From NCBI GenBank assembly GCA_900545925.1, contig URAZ01000015.1:1-64000 (forward strand): a stretch of DNA of 64,000 nucleotides, in the 5' to 3' direction. The first letter of the stretch is position 1. The number at the start of each line of letters is the position of its first letter. The DNA is from an uncultured Eubacteriales bacterium (GTDB lineage Bacteria; Bacillota; Clostridia; Oscillospirales; Oscillospiraceae). Below are positions 47,862 through 55,742 of the stretch, piece by piece. Below the pieces are notes generated by a model. The model was given only the letters and a program-made list of their open reading frames with translations, did no database searches and was not told the DNA's origin. The translations under genes and the position numbers were made by a program.

Positions 47862-48544
47862 CCGCGCAGCAGCGGCGGAAACGCCGCATGATACGCCGGT
47901 TCGCGCCGACGGTCGCGCTGTGCGCCGTCATTGCAATCATTGCGGCGGCTTGTGTCTGCGCGCTGGCGCGCCCGGTAGAGCGGGACACGCAGCCGGAAGC
48001 AGCAAGCACGGAAACGGTTGCCGCAGCAACAAAAATCGCGCCCGCGATCACAAAAGCGGCGGAACAGATCACGAAAACGCCGGAAACGATCACGCCGGAA
48101 GCGCTGGAAGAAACAGCGCCGGAAGAACAGCCGGAGGAAGCGCCGGAAGAAATCAGCCGTTATGCGGCGCTGAACGTCACGGAGGACGATATTGATATGC
48201 TGGCGGCGCTTGCATGGCACGAAGCGCGCGGCGAACCGTTTGACGGGCAAGTTGCCGTTGTCCTGACTGCGCTGAACCGCTGCTTGTCGCCGGAATTCCC
48301 GGATACGGTTGAAGAAGTCGTTTTCCAGAAGTACGGGGACGTTTGGCAATTCAGCCCCGCGCCGTATCTCTGGACGGCAGAACCGACGCAGACGCAGTAC
48401 GACGCAGTTTATACCGCGCTGCACGACACAGATTACATTCTTCCCGCCGAAGCGGTATTTTTCAGCACAAAGGCATACAACGACAATATCGTTGCAGTCA
48501 TCGGAAATCACATCTTTTGTTCTATTGAGGAGGTCGCACAATGA
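47858..48544 (+). CDS. Membrane-anchored SleB/CwlJ-like cell wall hydrolase
   Basis: A 228-residue protein. A basic N-terminus is followed by one hydrophobic helix (LCAVIAIIAAACVCALA, about 18-36), an Ala/Glu/Pro-rich linker with several TPET-type repeats, and a C-terminal Hydrolase_2 domain (about 110-228) with AALAWHEARGEP and AVVLTALNRCLS, where the Glu of HEARGE is catalytic. This fold in SleB/CwlJ cleaves muramic-lactam or peptidoglycan. It lies among early/middle genes rather than by the lysis genes, so a role in entry, cell remodelling or sporulation rather than final lysis is possible. Confidence 0.85.
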   Translation: MTAQQRRKRRMIRRFAPTVALCAVIAIIAAACVCALARPVERDTQPEAASTETVAAATKIAPAITKAAEQITKTPETITPEALEETAPEEQPEEAPEEISRYAALNVTEDDIDMLAALAWHEARGEPFDGQVAVVLTALNRCLSPEFPDTVEEVVFQKYGDVWQFSPAPYLWTAEPTQTQYDAVYTALHDTDYILPAEAVFFSTKAYNDNIVAVIGNHIFCSIEEVAQ

Positions 48545-49062
48545 AAATCACACGCAGGACAGAACAGGAAATCAGCATTTCGGAACTGAAAGCGGCGATC
48601 AAGGAGGGGCGCGGGCTGGAGGTCATCCGCCCGTACGACGAAATCACGCTTACGATGGACACGGGCGAAACGATCACGCCGGTTTGCGGCTACGTCGGCA
48701 AGCATAGCGCCAGATTCGTTTTCAAAGACTGCCTCCGCGAAATGTGGCAGATGAACAAGACCATGACCAACAAGGGCGGATATTTCAGAAGCGAAGCCCG
48801 CAGACACGTCCTCGAAGATATTCTGCCGCATTTGCCCGCCGAACTGCGCGAAGCGATCACGCCGCGACACTTATGCGAGGAAATCGACGGCGAAACGTAC
48901 GAATATTTTGATTCGTTGTGGTTGCCGTCGGCAACGGATGTTTTCGGCAATGCCCCGGATGGATGGTGGAAAGAAGAAACAGACAGCTTCCAGTTACCTA
49001 TTTTCAAGGCGGAACGCGACCGTGTAAAGGAAGTCCCCGGAAATGGCACATATCCGTACTGA
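48541..49062 (+). CDS. DUF6273-like phage protein, interrupted by in-frame TGA
   Basis: The frame from 48541 gives 173 residues with KITRRTEQEISISELKAA at the start and SLWLPSATDVFGNAPDGWW near 138-156, and ends at a TGA (49060-49062). The DUF6273 family normally continues with W-LRSP and a VNxxG...GFAPGF tail; here those residues (LRSPRASYSARFVNVYTGG ... FAPGFDL) follow immediately in the same frame after the TGA, up to TAA at 49177-49179. So the TGA replaces the conserved Trp. Most phage genes here use TGA as a true stop, which argues against recoding; a point mutation, readthrough or sequence error are the alternatives. Confidence 0.75.
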   Translation: MKITRRTEQEISISELKAAIKEGRGLEVIRPYDEITLTMDTGETITPVCGYVGKHSARFVFKDCLREMWQMNKTMTNKGGYFRSEARRHVLEDILPHLPAELREAITPRHLCEEIDGETYEYFDSLWLPSATDVFGNAPDGWWKEETDSFQLPIFKAERDRVKEVPGNGTYPY

Positions 49063-49179
49063 CTCCGTTCCCCGCGTGCCAGCTATTCCGCGCGTTTCGT
49101 GAATGTGTATACTGGCGGCACGGTCAACGGCAGCGGCGCGTACTACTCGAATGGCTTTGCCCCCGGCTTTGATTTGTAA
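49063..49179 (+). pseudogene. Detached C-terminal end of the DUF6273-like gene
   Basis: 38 in-frame codons after the TGA at 49060, containing LRSPRA, FVNVYTGGTVNGSGAY and FAPGFDL. Separated from 48541-49062 only by that stop; not translated independently (no start). Confidence 0.7.
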
Positions 49180-49195
49180 AATTCGGAATTCAAAA

Positions 49196-49222
49196 ACTTC
49201 CCCGGCTCAATGCCGGGGAAGT
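49196..49222 (+). terminator. Hairpin between phage genes
   Basis: An 11-bp perfect stem ACTTCCCCGGC / GCCGGGGAAGT with loop TCAAT. No T run follows, so it may stabilise an mRNA end rather than terminate. Confidence 0.5.
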
Positions 49223-49240
49223 AGCCGCAAGGAGGCAAAA

Positions 49241-49471
49241 ATGAACAAGTACATCGGGAAAATCATCATCGTCACAAATATGCGGAAAATCCCGCGTTCG
49301 TGCGCGGAATGCGGATACTATGACGGCATGGGAAACCGCCCCGGTGGGCGCTACAACGACGGTATTTGCACGGCGGGCGCGTCGATTTACAGTACACGCG
49401 GCATTCGGGTATCAAAAGAACGGCTGAAAAACTGCCCGCTGCACATGATCGGGAGGGATAACAATGACTGA
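49241..49471 (+). CDS. Small phage cysteine-containing protein
   Basis: A 76-residue protein with CAECGYYDG (two Cys), CTAGASIYS and CPLHMIG, probably a small zinc-binding phage protein. GGAGGC lies 5 bases before the ATG. It overlaps the next gene by 8 bases. No function known. Confidence 0.55.
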   Translation: MNKYIGKIIIVTNMRKIPRSCAECGYYDGMGNRPGGRYNDGICTAGASIYSTRGIRVSKERLKNCPLHMIGRDNND

Positions 49472-49736
49472 TGAATACATAAGCCGGGAAAAGACGCTGG
49501 AACTGCTCAAAAGTCTGAGCAGCCGGGACTATCGCCGGAAAAAAGGCACAATTCAGGATGCAATCAAGATGATTTCTTACGCCGTGTACACGCCCGCCGC
49601 CGACGTTGCGCCGGTGCGACATGGGCGGTGGATTCACTATGATGACGGTGTATTCACTTGTAGTGAATGCGGCAACGCAGAATCTAACGACAGCTATTAT
49701 TGCAGACTATGCGGGGCAAAGATGGATGGTGTTTGA
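49464..49736 (+). CDS. Small phage zinc-ribbon protein
   Basis: A 90-residue protein. EYISREKTLELLKSL, then PAADVAPVRHGRW (a phrase common in phage proteins of this group) and a C-terminal zinc ribbon CSECGNAE / CRLCGAKM. Short helical N-terminus. Function unknown; often located near replication genes. Confidence 0.65.
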   Translation: MTDEYISREKTLELLKSLSSRDYRRKKGTIQDAIKMISYAVYTPAADVAPVRHGRWIHYDDGVFTCSECGNAESNDSYYCRLCGAKMDGV

Positions 49737-49738
49737 CG

Positions 49739-50020
49739 GTGAAAATTGAACGTGCGATTGAAATTCTGAATCCCGCGCATCGGGAGCATTACGAAAGCAT
49801 TGAACCGGTAAACGAAGCCTGCCGCATGGGGATTGCGGCGTTGTCGTACCGCGTTCGGGAAAAACCGGAATACCTTCCAGCGCGCCACGCGCCCGCTTTA
49901 GCCTGCAAGCGGTGCGGCAGCGTTAAACACTTGCACAATGCCGACGGCGCGCAGAACGCATTCTGCGGGCAATGCGGACAGGCTATTGACTGGACGGATG
50001 CGGCGGAAACGGACGCATAA
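49739..50020 (+). CDS. Small phage zinc-ribbon protein, GTG start
   Basis: 93 residues if started at GTG 49739, which immediately follows the previous gene's stop. PAHREHYESIEPVNEACRMG is a frequent phage segment; a C-terminal CKRCGSV / CGQCGQAI ribbon binds zinc. An in-frame ATG at 49700 would overlap the upstream gene. The 185-base gap after this gene holds the hairpin at 50018 and an AT-rich stretch. Confidence 0.55.
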   Translation: MKIERAIEILNPAHREHYESIEPVNEACRMGIAALSYRVREKPEYLPARHAPALACKRCGSVKHLHNADGAQNAFCGQCGQAIDWTDAAETDA

Positions 50021-50054
50021 AAAAGCCGCCGACGTTTTCGCAGAACGTCGGCGG
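50018..50054 (-). terminator. Terminator-like hairpin, orientated on the minus strand
   Basis: CCGCCGACGTT (50026-50036) pairs with AACGTCGGCGG (50044-50054); the A run at 50018-50024 is a T run on the minus strand. No minus-strand gene is seen to its right; AT-rich sequence at 50090-50110 could hold a promoter for an antisense RNA. Confidence 0.45.
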
Positions 50055-50205
50055 TGCTTGCCTCGGAAAAGACAAGGTTACTCATACCTTATATATAATA
50101 TCACGTTCCGGGGCGATATGCAAGCGAAAAGCGGCGGGAAACCGCTATTTTCGGGCTTGTATGGGATAGTAACTTAACGACCACAGAGCCGCCGGAGGTA
50201 AAGGC

Positions 50206-50988
50206 ATGAAAACAATCTATCGGGAAAAGCGCTACTACTGCGGGGAGTACCTCGACGTATATATTTTTCCTACATACCGGCAATCGAACGGACGGCGCAG
50301 CCGGAGCAAGCCGACAACCGACGCGCAGAAGAAATTAAATCAGCGCCACAGGGAAGAAAAACTTGTAAGACTGCTTCACGCGAACTTCACGCCGGACGAT
50401 CTTGAAATTCACCTGACATACAGCGTCCAGCCGGAAAGCGAAGAAGAAGCCGCCCGGTATGTCCGCAATTTCATACGCCGCATTCAGCGGATGCGGAAGA
50501 AAGCCGGATTGCCGCCGCTGAAATACATCGTCGTGACAGAACGCGGCGGAAAGACCGGGCGTTATCATCATCACATCACGATCAGCGGCGGGTTAGATCG
50601 TGACGCGGTGGAGGCGGCTTGGGGCTTGGGCTACGCGAACAGCCGCCGCCTGCAATTCACGGAAACAGGGCTTGCCGGTCTTGGACATTACATCGTCAAA
50701 AAGCCCGTCGGCAAAAAGGCTTGGAATGCGTCAAAGAATCTGATTGACCCTGACCCGAAAACACGCGACGGGCGCATTTCCGGCAGGCGGGCGGAAGAAC
50801 TCGCACGGGACACGACCAACAACGCCGAATATGAAAAGCTGTACCCCGGATATTTCCTTGCGGAAGCTGGCGCATTTCATAACGACGTGAACGGCGGACG
50901 GTATATCGTCGCCCGGTTTTACCGCCGGGATGGTAAATTTATAAAGCCACAGCGAAAAACAAAAACGAATCGGAGGCGGAAAAAATGA
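50206..50988 (+). CDS. HUH-type replication-associated protein
   Basis: A 260-residue basic protein. RYHHHITISGG with the metal-binding histidines at 121-123 and GHYIVKKPVG with a catalytic tyrosine near 163 match the rolling-circle Rep / inovirus Gp2-like HUH fold. IEIHLTYS (an early strand) and FIRRIQRMRKKAG (motif with basic helix) are in the expected order. The basic tail (PQRKTKTNRRRKK) could bind DNA. HUH proteins nick one strand and link to the 5' end. No DNA polymerase, helicase or primase is visible in this prophage, so this protein may start its replication with host enzymes. Confidence 0.82.
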   Translation: MKTIYREKRYYCGEYLDVYIFPTYRQSNGRRSRSKPTTDAQKKLNQRHREEKLVRLLHANFTPDDLEIHLTYSVQPESEEEAARYVRNFIRRIQRMRKKAGLPPLKYIVVTERGGKTGRYHHHITISGGLDRDAVEAAWGLGYANSRRLQFTETGLAGLGHYIVKKPVGKKAWNASKNLIDPDPKTRDGRISGRRAEELARDTTNNAEYEKLYPGYFLAEAGAFHNDVNGGRYIVARFYRRDGKFIKPQRKTKTNRRRKK

Positions 50989-51386
50989 CGGTAAATGAAT
51001 TTGCACAGGATGTCCACAAAAACGCCGTTGCGCACGGTTGGTATGATGCGCCTATCACGTTCCCGGAAGTCGCGGTTATGATACACGCTGAAATCTCGGA
51101 AGCCGTTGAAGAATGGCGGAGCGGAAACCCGGTTATCTACGGCACGTGTGCGTTGTCGCCGGAGAATTGCAAGTTTTCAAAAATCTGCGATAATGTCGGG
51201 CATCCTTCGGGCGCTGATACGGAGGGGAACTGCAAGCCGGAGGGCGTTGCGGTCGAACTCTGCGATGCGGTCATGCGCATTATGGATTTCCTTGCGTTCA
51301 TGGGCGTAGACATTGAAGCCGTGCTTGTGGCAAAGCACGAATACAACAAAGGGCGCGAATACCGGCACGGCGGGAAGCGCGCATAA
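50985..51386 (+). CDS. MazG-like nucleotide pyrophosphohydrolase with Cys-rich insertion
   Basis: A 133-residue protein that overlaps the preceding gene by 4 bases. HAEISEAVEEWR (about 31-42; ExxEE-type) and ELCDAVMRIMDFL (about 90-102) are the two metal-binding helices of MazG-like enzymes that hydrolyse NTPs or ppGpp. Between them is a 35-residue insertion with four Cys (GTCALSPENCK, CDNVG, GNCKPEG) not found in the minimal domain. Phage MazG proteins may lower ppGpp. The insertion could bind metal. Confidence 0.85.
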   Translation: MTVNEFAQDVHKNAVAHGWYDAPITFPEVAVMIHAEISEAVEEWRSGNPVIYGTCALSPENCKFSKICDNVGHPSGADTEGNCKPEGVAVELCDAVMRIMDFLAFMGVDIEAVLVAKHEYNKGREYRHGGKRA

Positions 51387-51397
51387 GGAGGCGGGCT

Positions 51398-51841
51398 ATG
51401 ATTAACTATTTTAACGCAGCGGAAAACACGCTGCGATCACGTTCAATGCTTGAAAAGGCATTGAAAAACCTGATGCGGCGGCAGGAAAGAATCATGCGCC
51501 ACAATTCGCCGTCGGGCTATCCGTCGTTAGATACGTCGAAGCCGTACACAAGCACGAAAAGTGTAAACGATGCGCTGACAGATTGCATTGAGATTGCCGA
51601 AGTTGCGCGGGAGATCAACCGCACGAAAGACAAGATCGACGAAATCGACAGCGTATTGCAGCAGCTTGACCCGCAAGACGCGGAATTACTGCGCCCATGG
51701 TACATAGAGCGGGAAAGCAAAGAAGAAATTGCCGCACAGGTGAACTATGCGTCGCGCACGTCGATCTACGATTTGCGCAATAAAGCCGTTGCGGGCTTTG
51801 CTGTGCTGTACTTCGGTGCGGATGCTGGGGCGCTGCTCTGA
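51398..51841 (+). CDS. ArpU/RinA-like phage late-gene regulator
   Basis: A 147-residue, mostly helical protein. EREINRTKDKIDEIDSVLQQ forms a coiled coil and ERESKEEIAAQVNYASRTS, IYDLRNKAV is a sigma-70 region-4-like HTH near the C-terminus. This arrangement is that of ArpU/RinA family activators of phage late transcription. GGAGGCGGGC lies 9 bases before the ATG. It sits upstream of the structural genes. Confidence 0.78.
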   Translation: MINYFNAAENTLRSRSMLEKALKNLMRRQERIMRHNSPSGYPSLDTSKPYTSTKSVNDALTDCIEIAEVAREINRTKDKIDEIDSVLQQLDPQDAELLRPWYIERESKEEIAAQVNYASRTSIYDLRNKAVAGFAVLYFGADAGALL

Positions 51842-51908
51842 CCGCGCCGGACGCTTTTGAAAAAAGTCTGAACAGAAAGTTTCGGAAATTCGTGCTATGC
51901 TGATAGCC

Positions 51909-51975
51909 GTAAAGGGAGGTCGAGGAAACCTCGCCGCCGTGCGCCTTGCGCTTATGCGCAGGGCGTTCCCTTTAC
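51909..51975 (+). ncRNA. Predicted three-way-junction RNA element
   Basis: Perfect pairing of GTAAAGGGA (51909-51917) with TCCCTTTAC (51967-51975) encloses two hairpins: CGAGG-AAA-CCTCG (51921-51933) and CGCCTTGCGC-TTAT-GCGCAGGGCG (51942-51965, one G-T pair). It lies between the ArpU-like regulator and the HNH gene with no coding function. I do not recognise a family. A late-gene antiterminator or a processed leader is possible. Confidence 0.6.
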
Positions 51976-51997
51976 CCTTTTGCAAGGAGGCAGCGGA

Positions 51998-52309
51998 ATG
52001 AAAGCATTTGCAAAAGCATTCTACGAATCGGCAGCATGGCGGCGGACGCGGGCGTACATCCTGAAACGCGACGCGGGGCTATGCGTCAGGTGCGGCGCGC
52101 CCGGTTGCATCGTCCATCACAAGACGGAATTAACGCCGCGAAACATAGATGACCCCATGATTACGCTGAACGAAGATAATCTTGAAACCGTCTGCCGGAC
52201 GTGCCACGCGATCATTCACGAAGGAACGCCGCCGCTTGCAGACGGTCTTGCTTTTGATGCAGACGGAAACGTTATCGAATCCGTAATATCCCCCCCGGTA
52301 CGCCGCTGA
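51998..52309 (+). CDS. HNH endonuclease
   Basis: A 103-residue HNH protein; ATG 5 bases after AGGAGGC. CVRCGAPGCIVHHKTELTPRN (with Cys pairs), ALNEDNLETVCRTCHAIIHEG carries the metal ligands and the second Cys pair. In cos-type siphophages such small HNH proteins work with terminase to cut cos DNA. The gene sits directly before the small terminase gene. Confidence 0.92.
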   Translation: MKAFAKAFYESAAWRRTRAYILKRDAGLCVRCGAPGCIVHHKTELTPRNIDDPMITLNEDNLETVCRTCHAIIHEGTPPLADGLAFDADGNVIESVISPPVRR

Positions 52310-52382
52310 AAATTTCCGGCGGCGTAACCGCGCTTCACCCACGTTTAGAACCGCCCCGGTCGCGCACATGAGGGGGGGGTAA
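52290..52382. other. Candidate cos region
   Basis: Between the HNH and small terminase genes are two homopolymer blocks, a seven-C run (52290-52296, followed by GGTACG) and an eight-G run (52372-52379, followed by TAACG), in a GC-rich 103-base non-coding stretch. Position and composition fit the cohesive-end site of Firmicutes HK97-like phages. The cut site itself cannot be read from sequence. Confidence 0.35.
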
Positions 52383-52411
52383 CGCAAAATTCAGGAGGTG
52401 GCATACATTAT

Positions 52412-52798
52412 ATGGCGGAAGAAAAAAAGACATACGAAGATATGTCAAACCCTGAAAAAATTGACGCGAAAAAGCGAAAAATTAAAAAACTTTTCCGTGA
52501 TTTACCCACAGAAAAGAAGCAATTCGCGGAGGGTTTAATCAATCAATTCGCGGTCACGTCGGTTACGCTGGAACGCCTTGCCGACGCGATCAACAACGGC
52601 GATCTTATCGAAGATTTTGTGCAGGGCGCACAGAAAATGCGTCGGGAGTCCCCCGCCCTACGCGCCTATAACACGACGATCAAATCGTTTTCGACGCTGA
52701 CAAATCAGCTTATCAGCCTGCTGCCGGAAAAGGAAAAGAAAACGGCGGGCGATGAACTGATGCAGTTTATTACGAAGCCGAAAGCGGCGGGCAGATAA
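52412..52798 (+). CDS. Phage terminase small subunit
   Basis: A 128-residue helical protein. KKLFRDLPTEKKQFAEGLIN and TLERLADAINNGDLIEDF match the P27/TerS-like small subunit. The TAATG junction with the large subunit shows coupling. It recognises cos or pac DNA. GGAGG lies 12 bases before the ATG. Confidence 0.8.
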   Translation: MAEEKKTYEDMSNPEKIDAKKRKIKKLFRDLPTEKKQFAEGLINQFAVTSVTLERLADAINNGDLIEDFVQGAQKMRRESPALRAYNTTIKSFSTLTNQLISLLPEKEKKTAGDELMQFITKPKAAGR

Positions 52799-54453
52799 TG
52801 AACTATGTGCGCGAATACTGGGGGCGGATTTCAAGCGGCGAGATCGTCACAAGCCGCCGCGTCAAAGCTGTTTATGGGCGGCTGATGCAGGAAATGGACG
52901 CGCCCTCGGATGATTCGGCGTACTATTTCGACGAAGAAACCGGGGAACGCCCGATTTTGTTCATTGAGCAATTCTGCAAGCAATCACAGGGTACACTCGG
53001 CGCGGCGTTGAAGCTGGAATTATTTCAAAAGGCGTTCATTCAGACGCTATTCGGTTGGCTTGAAAAAGATACGGGATACCGGCGATTCCGCGAAACGCTG
53101 CTTTTGGTCGCCCGAAAGAACGGCAAAACGACGCTGCTTGCGGCTATCGCGCTGTATCTGCTTGTCGCGGACTATGAGGGCGCGGCGGAAATCTATTCCG
53201 TAGCGACGAAAAAAGATCAGGCAAAAAAGACGCTGACCGAAGCCGTCAACATGGTCAAGCAGTCGCCGGAACTGCGCGCGATCATCAAAAAGCGCCGGAA
53301 CGATATTTATTTTCCGGCGACGGCATCCATCTTTGAAGCCCTCGCGTCGGATTCCAACACGCTTGACGGTCTAAACTCCCACGCGGTTATCATCGACGAA
53401 TTGCACGCCATTCGTGACCGCAATTTGTACGAAGTTATGAAGCAATCGACCTCCAGCCGCCGACAGCCCATCGTGATTATGATTACCACATCCGGCACGG
53501 TACGCGAATCCGTGTTTGATAACATTTACGAATTGGCGTGCAACATAGCCGACGGCAAGATCACGGAAGATACGTTTTTGCCGGTGCTGTATGAACTGGA
53601 TGACCGCGCCGAATGGACAGACCCGCAAGCGTGGATAAAGGCGAATCCGGGACTCGGCACGATCAAGCGTTATTCTACACTGGCATCATTCGTCGAGCGG
53701 GCAAAGAAGAACCCGGAAGATTTACCCGGCGTTCTCTGCAAGGATTTCAACGTAAAATCCGTGACAGCGGCGGCGTGGTTAAGCTACGACGAAGTAAAGA
53801 GCGACGCGACGTTTACCATGCAAGACGTGTATAACACGTACGCAATCGGCGGTTGTGACCTATCCGCGACAACTGACCTGACGTGCGCGACGCTCCTGAT
53901 TCGCAAATCCGGGGATGACCCGCAAATTTACGTTTTACAGCATTACTTTTTACCGGCGAAGAAGCTGGAAATGCTGGACGAACACAACACGCAGGAAGCG
54001 CCCTATAAAACATGGGCTGACCGTGGTTTGCTGACGGTATGCGACGGCGTGCGCGTGGACTATTCCGATGTTACGGCGTGGTTCTGCCAGATGCGCGACG
54101 AATACAAGATCGACACGTACAAAGTCGGATATGACCGCGCCCTCGCGGGTTACTGGGTCGATGAAATGACCTCCAACGGCTTTGAAATGGTCGCCGTTGC
54201 GCAGGGTCCGTTTACATGGTCGCAGCCGATGCGCGAAATGGGCGCAGCATTCGCAGACAAAAAAGTGAATTACAACAAAAACCCCGTTTTGCTTTGGTGT
54301 CTGACGAACACGGCGGTCAAGAAAAGCGGGGTCAACAATATCCAGCCCGTAAAGATTTCCGACAAGCGCCGCATTGACGGCGCGGTTTCGCTCCTGAATG
54401 CGTGGGTCATCTATGTGCGGGATTTCGAGGACTATATGTATTTGGTGGGGTGA
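52798..54453 (+). CDS. Phage terminase large subunit
   Basis: A 551-residue protein with the Terminase_1 fold. LLVARKNGKTTLLAAIALY (Walker A, about 101-119) and SHAVIIDELHAIRDRN (Walker B) drive packaging; the C-terminal nuclease domain contains GGCDLSATTDLT (acidic, about 350) and KVGYDRALAGYWVDE. It packages DNA into preformed heads and cuts it. The start overlaps the small subunit stop. Confidence 0.97.
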   Translation: MNYVREYWGRISSGEIVTSRRVKAVYGRLMQEMDAPSDDSAYYFDEETGERPILFIEQFCKQSQGTLGAALKLELFQKAFIQTLFGWLEKDTGYRRFRETLLLVARKNGKTTLLAAIALYLLVADYEGAAEIYSVATKKDQAKKTLTEAVNMVKQSPELRAIIKKRRNDIYFPATASIFEALASDSNTLDGLNSHAVIIDELHAIRDRNLYEVMKQSTSSRRQPIVIMITTSGTVRESVFDNIYELACNIADGKITEDTFLPVLYELDDRAEWTDPQAWIKANPGLGTIKRYSTLASFVERAKKNPEDLPGVLCKDFNVKSVTAAAWLSYDEVKSDATFTMQDVYNTYAIGGCDLSATTDLTCATLLIRKSGDDPQIYVLQHYFLPAKKLEMLDEHNTQEAPYKTWADRGLLTVCDGVRVDYSDVTAWFCQMRDEYKIDTYKVGYDRALAGYWVDEMTSNGFEMVAVAQGPFTWSQPMREMGAAFADKKVNYNKNPVLLWCLTNTAVKKSGVNNIQPVKISDKRRIDGAVSLLNAWVIYVRDFEDYMYLVG

Positions 54454-54457
54454 CAAC

Positions 54458-55738
54458 ATGGCAGAAAAACGAGGGCTATTTCAGTCGATCTTCGGGAAGA
54501 AGCAGCAAAGCGACAAGGATTTTCATGCGTACAAGCTGCTTAGTTCGTGGGAATCGACCTTTTCGCCGTATTCCGGCAATATGTGGGATATTAACACGGT
54601 TCGTTCCGCTGTGGACGCATTCGCCCGCCGCACATCGACCGCGCAGCCGCGCCACGTCCGGCAGTCCCCGGAAACGACGGTATCCGTCAATGACTACGTT
54701 GACCGCATCTTGCAGTATCAGCCGAATCCGTACATGACGGCGGCTGATTTTTATTACAAGCTGGCGGCACAATACAAGGTCTACAACAACGCCGTCGCGT
54801 ATCCCGTCTTTGACAGTCAACGGCGGCTTGTGGCGATCTATCCCATCAACGCGCAGTATTTTGAACTGCTTGAATATATGGGAACGCTGTATTGCCGGTT
54901 CAAATTCGCAACGGGCGCGTCGTATATCTGCGAGTATTCTCGCATTATCCACATCCGCAGACATTTCCTCGAAAACGATATTTTCGGGGATGACAACCGC
55001 CCGCTGAATCCTGTTTTGAAAACGGCGAACACGTTCAATCAGTCTATGTCGAAGTTTGCCGAACTCGTCGCCGTCATTCGCGGCATCCTGAAAGTTTCAA
55101 ACGCCGTGAAAAATGAGGATTTGAACCGCCGCCGTGACGATTTCGTACGGGACAATTTGCGCATGGAGAACAACGGCGCGGGCATCGTGGTCACGGATTC
55201 CAAGTATGACTATACGCCGCTGAACGACAAGACAACGCCGATTCCGGCAAATCAGCTTGAATACATCAAGACAGAAATTTATGACTACCTCGGTGTTTCA
55301 AAAGAGATCGTCGAAAACACGGCTACCCCGCAGCAGGAACAGGCATTTTACAGCGGCGAAATCGCGCCGTTCTTCCGCAAGCTGACGCAGGCGTTCACGA
55401 ACGTGCTGTTTACGGAACGGGAGATCGGACACGGCAACCGCATCATTTTCGCTGCAAATTCCGTGCAGTTTGCAACGCTGCCCGAAAAGGTGACGGCGGC
55501 GAAATTCCTGACGGAGATCGGCGCGGCGACGCTTGACCAGATTTTGACGATGTTCGATATGCCGACAATCGGCGGCGAAGAAGGTGCGCGCCGCGTCCAG
55601 ACGTTGAACATGGTAAATGCAAAACTTGCCGACAAGTATCAGACGGGCGCAGACGGCGAAACGCCGCCGGATGACCCGAAGAAGGAAAAAGACCCGCCGC
55701 CCGCAGAGCCGGACGGCGGAGAAGCAAAGGAGGCTTAA
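54458..55738 (+). CDS. Phage portal protein
   Basis: A 426-residue protein starting 4 bases after the terminase stop. WDINTVRSAVDAFARRTST at the start, VDRILQYQPNPYMTAADFYY, IRRHFLENDIFGDDNRPLNP and DYLGVSKEIVENTATPQQEQ are portal family (HK97 gp3-like) signatures. A long acidic tail (PPDDPKKEKDPPPAEPDGGE) is typical of a scaffold-interacting end. It forms the ring through which DNA enters. The gene order terminase-portal-protease-capsid is that of HK97. Confidence 0.95.
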   Translation: MAEKRGLFQSIFGKKQQSDKDFHAYKLLSSWESTFSPYSGNMWDINTVRSAVDAFARRTSTAQPRHVRQSPETTVSVNDYVDRILQYQPNPYMTAADFYYKLAAQYKVYNNAVAYPVFDSQRRLVAIYPINAQYFELLEYMGTLYCRFKFATGASYICEYSRIIHIRRHFLENDIFGDDNRPLNPVLKTANTFNQSMSKFAELVAVIRGILKVSNAVKNEDLNRRRDDFVRDNLRMENNGAGIVVTDSKYDYTPLNDKTTPIPANQLEYIKTEIYDYLGVSKEIVENTATPQQEQAFYSGEIAPFFRKLTQAFTNVLFTEREIGHGNRIIFAANSVQFATLPEKVTAAKFLTEIGAATLDQILTMFDMPTIGGEEGARRVQTLNMVNAKLADKYQTGADGETPPDDPKKEKDPPPAEPDGGEAKEA

Positions 55739-55742
55739 CGTT

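Noticed and set aside
48541..49179. Diversity-generating retroelement target at the DUF6273-like gene
   Set aside because: No reverse transcriptase or template repeat is found in the window; only the in-frame TGA is unusual.
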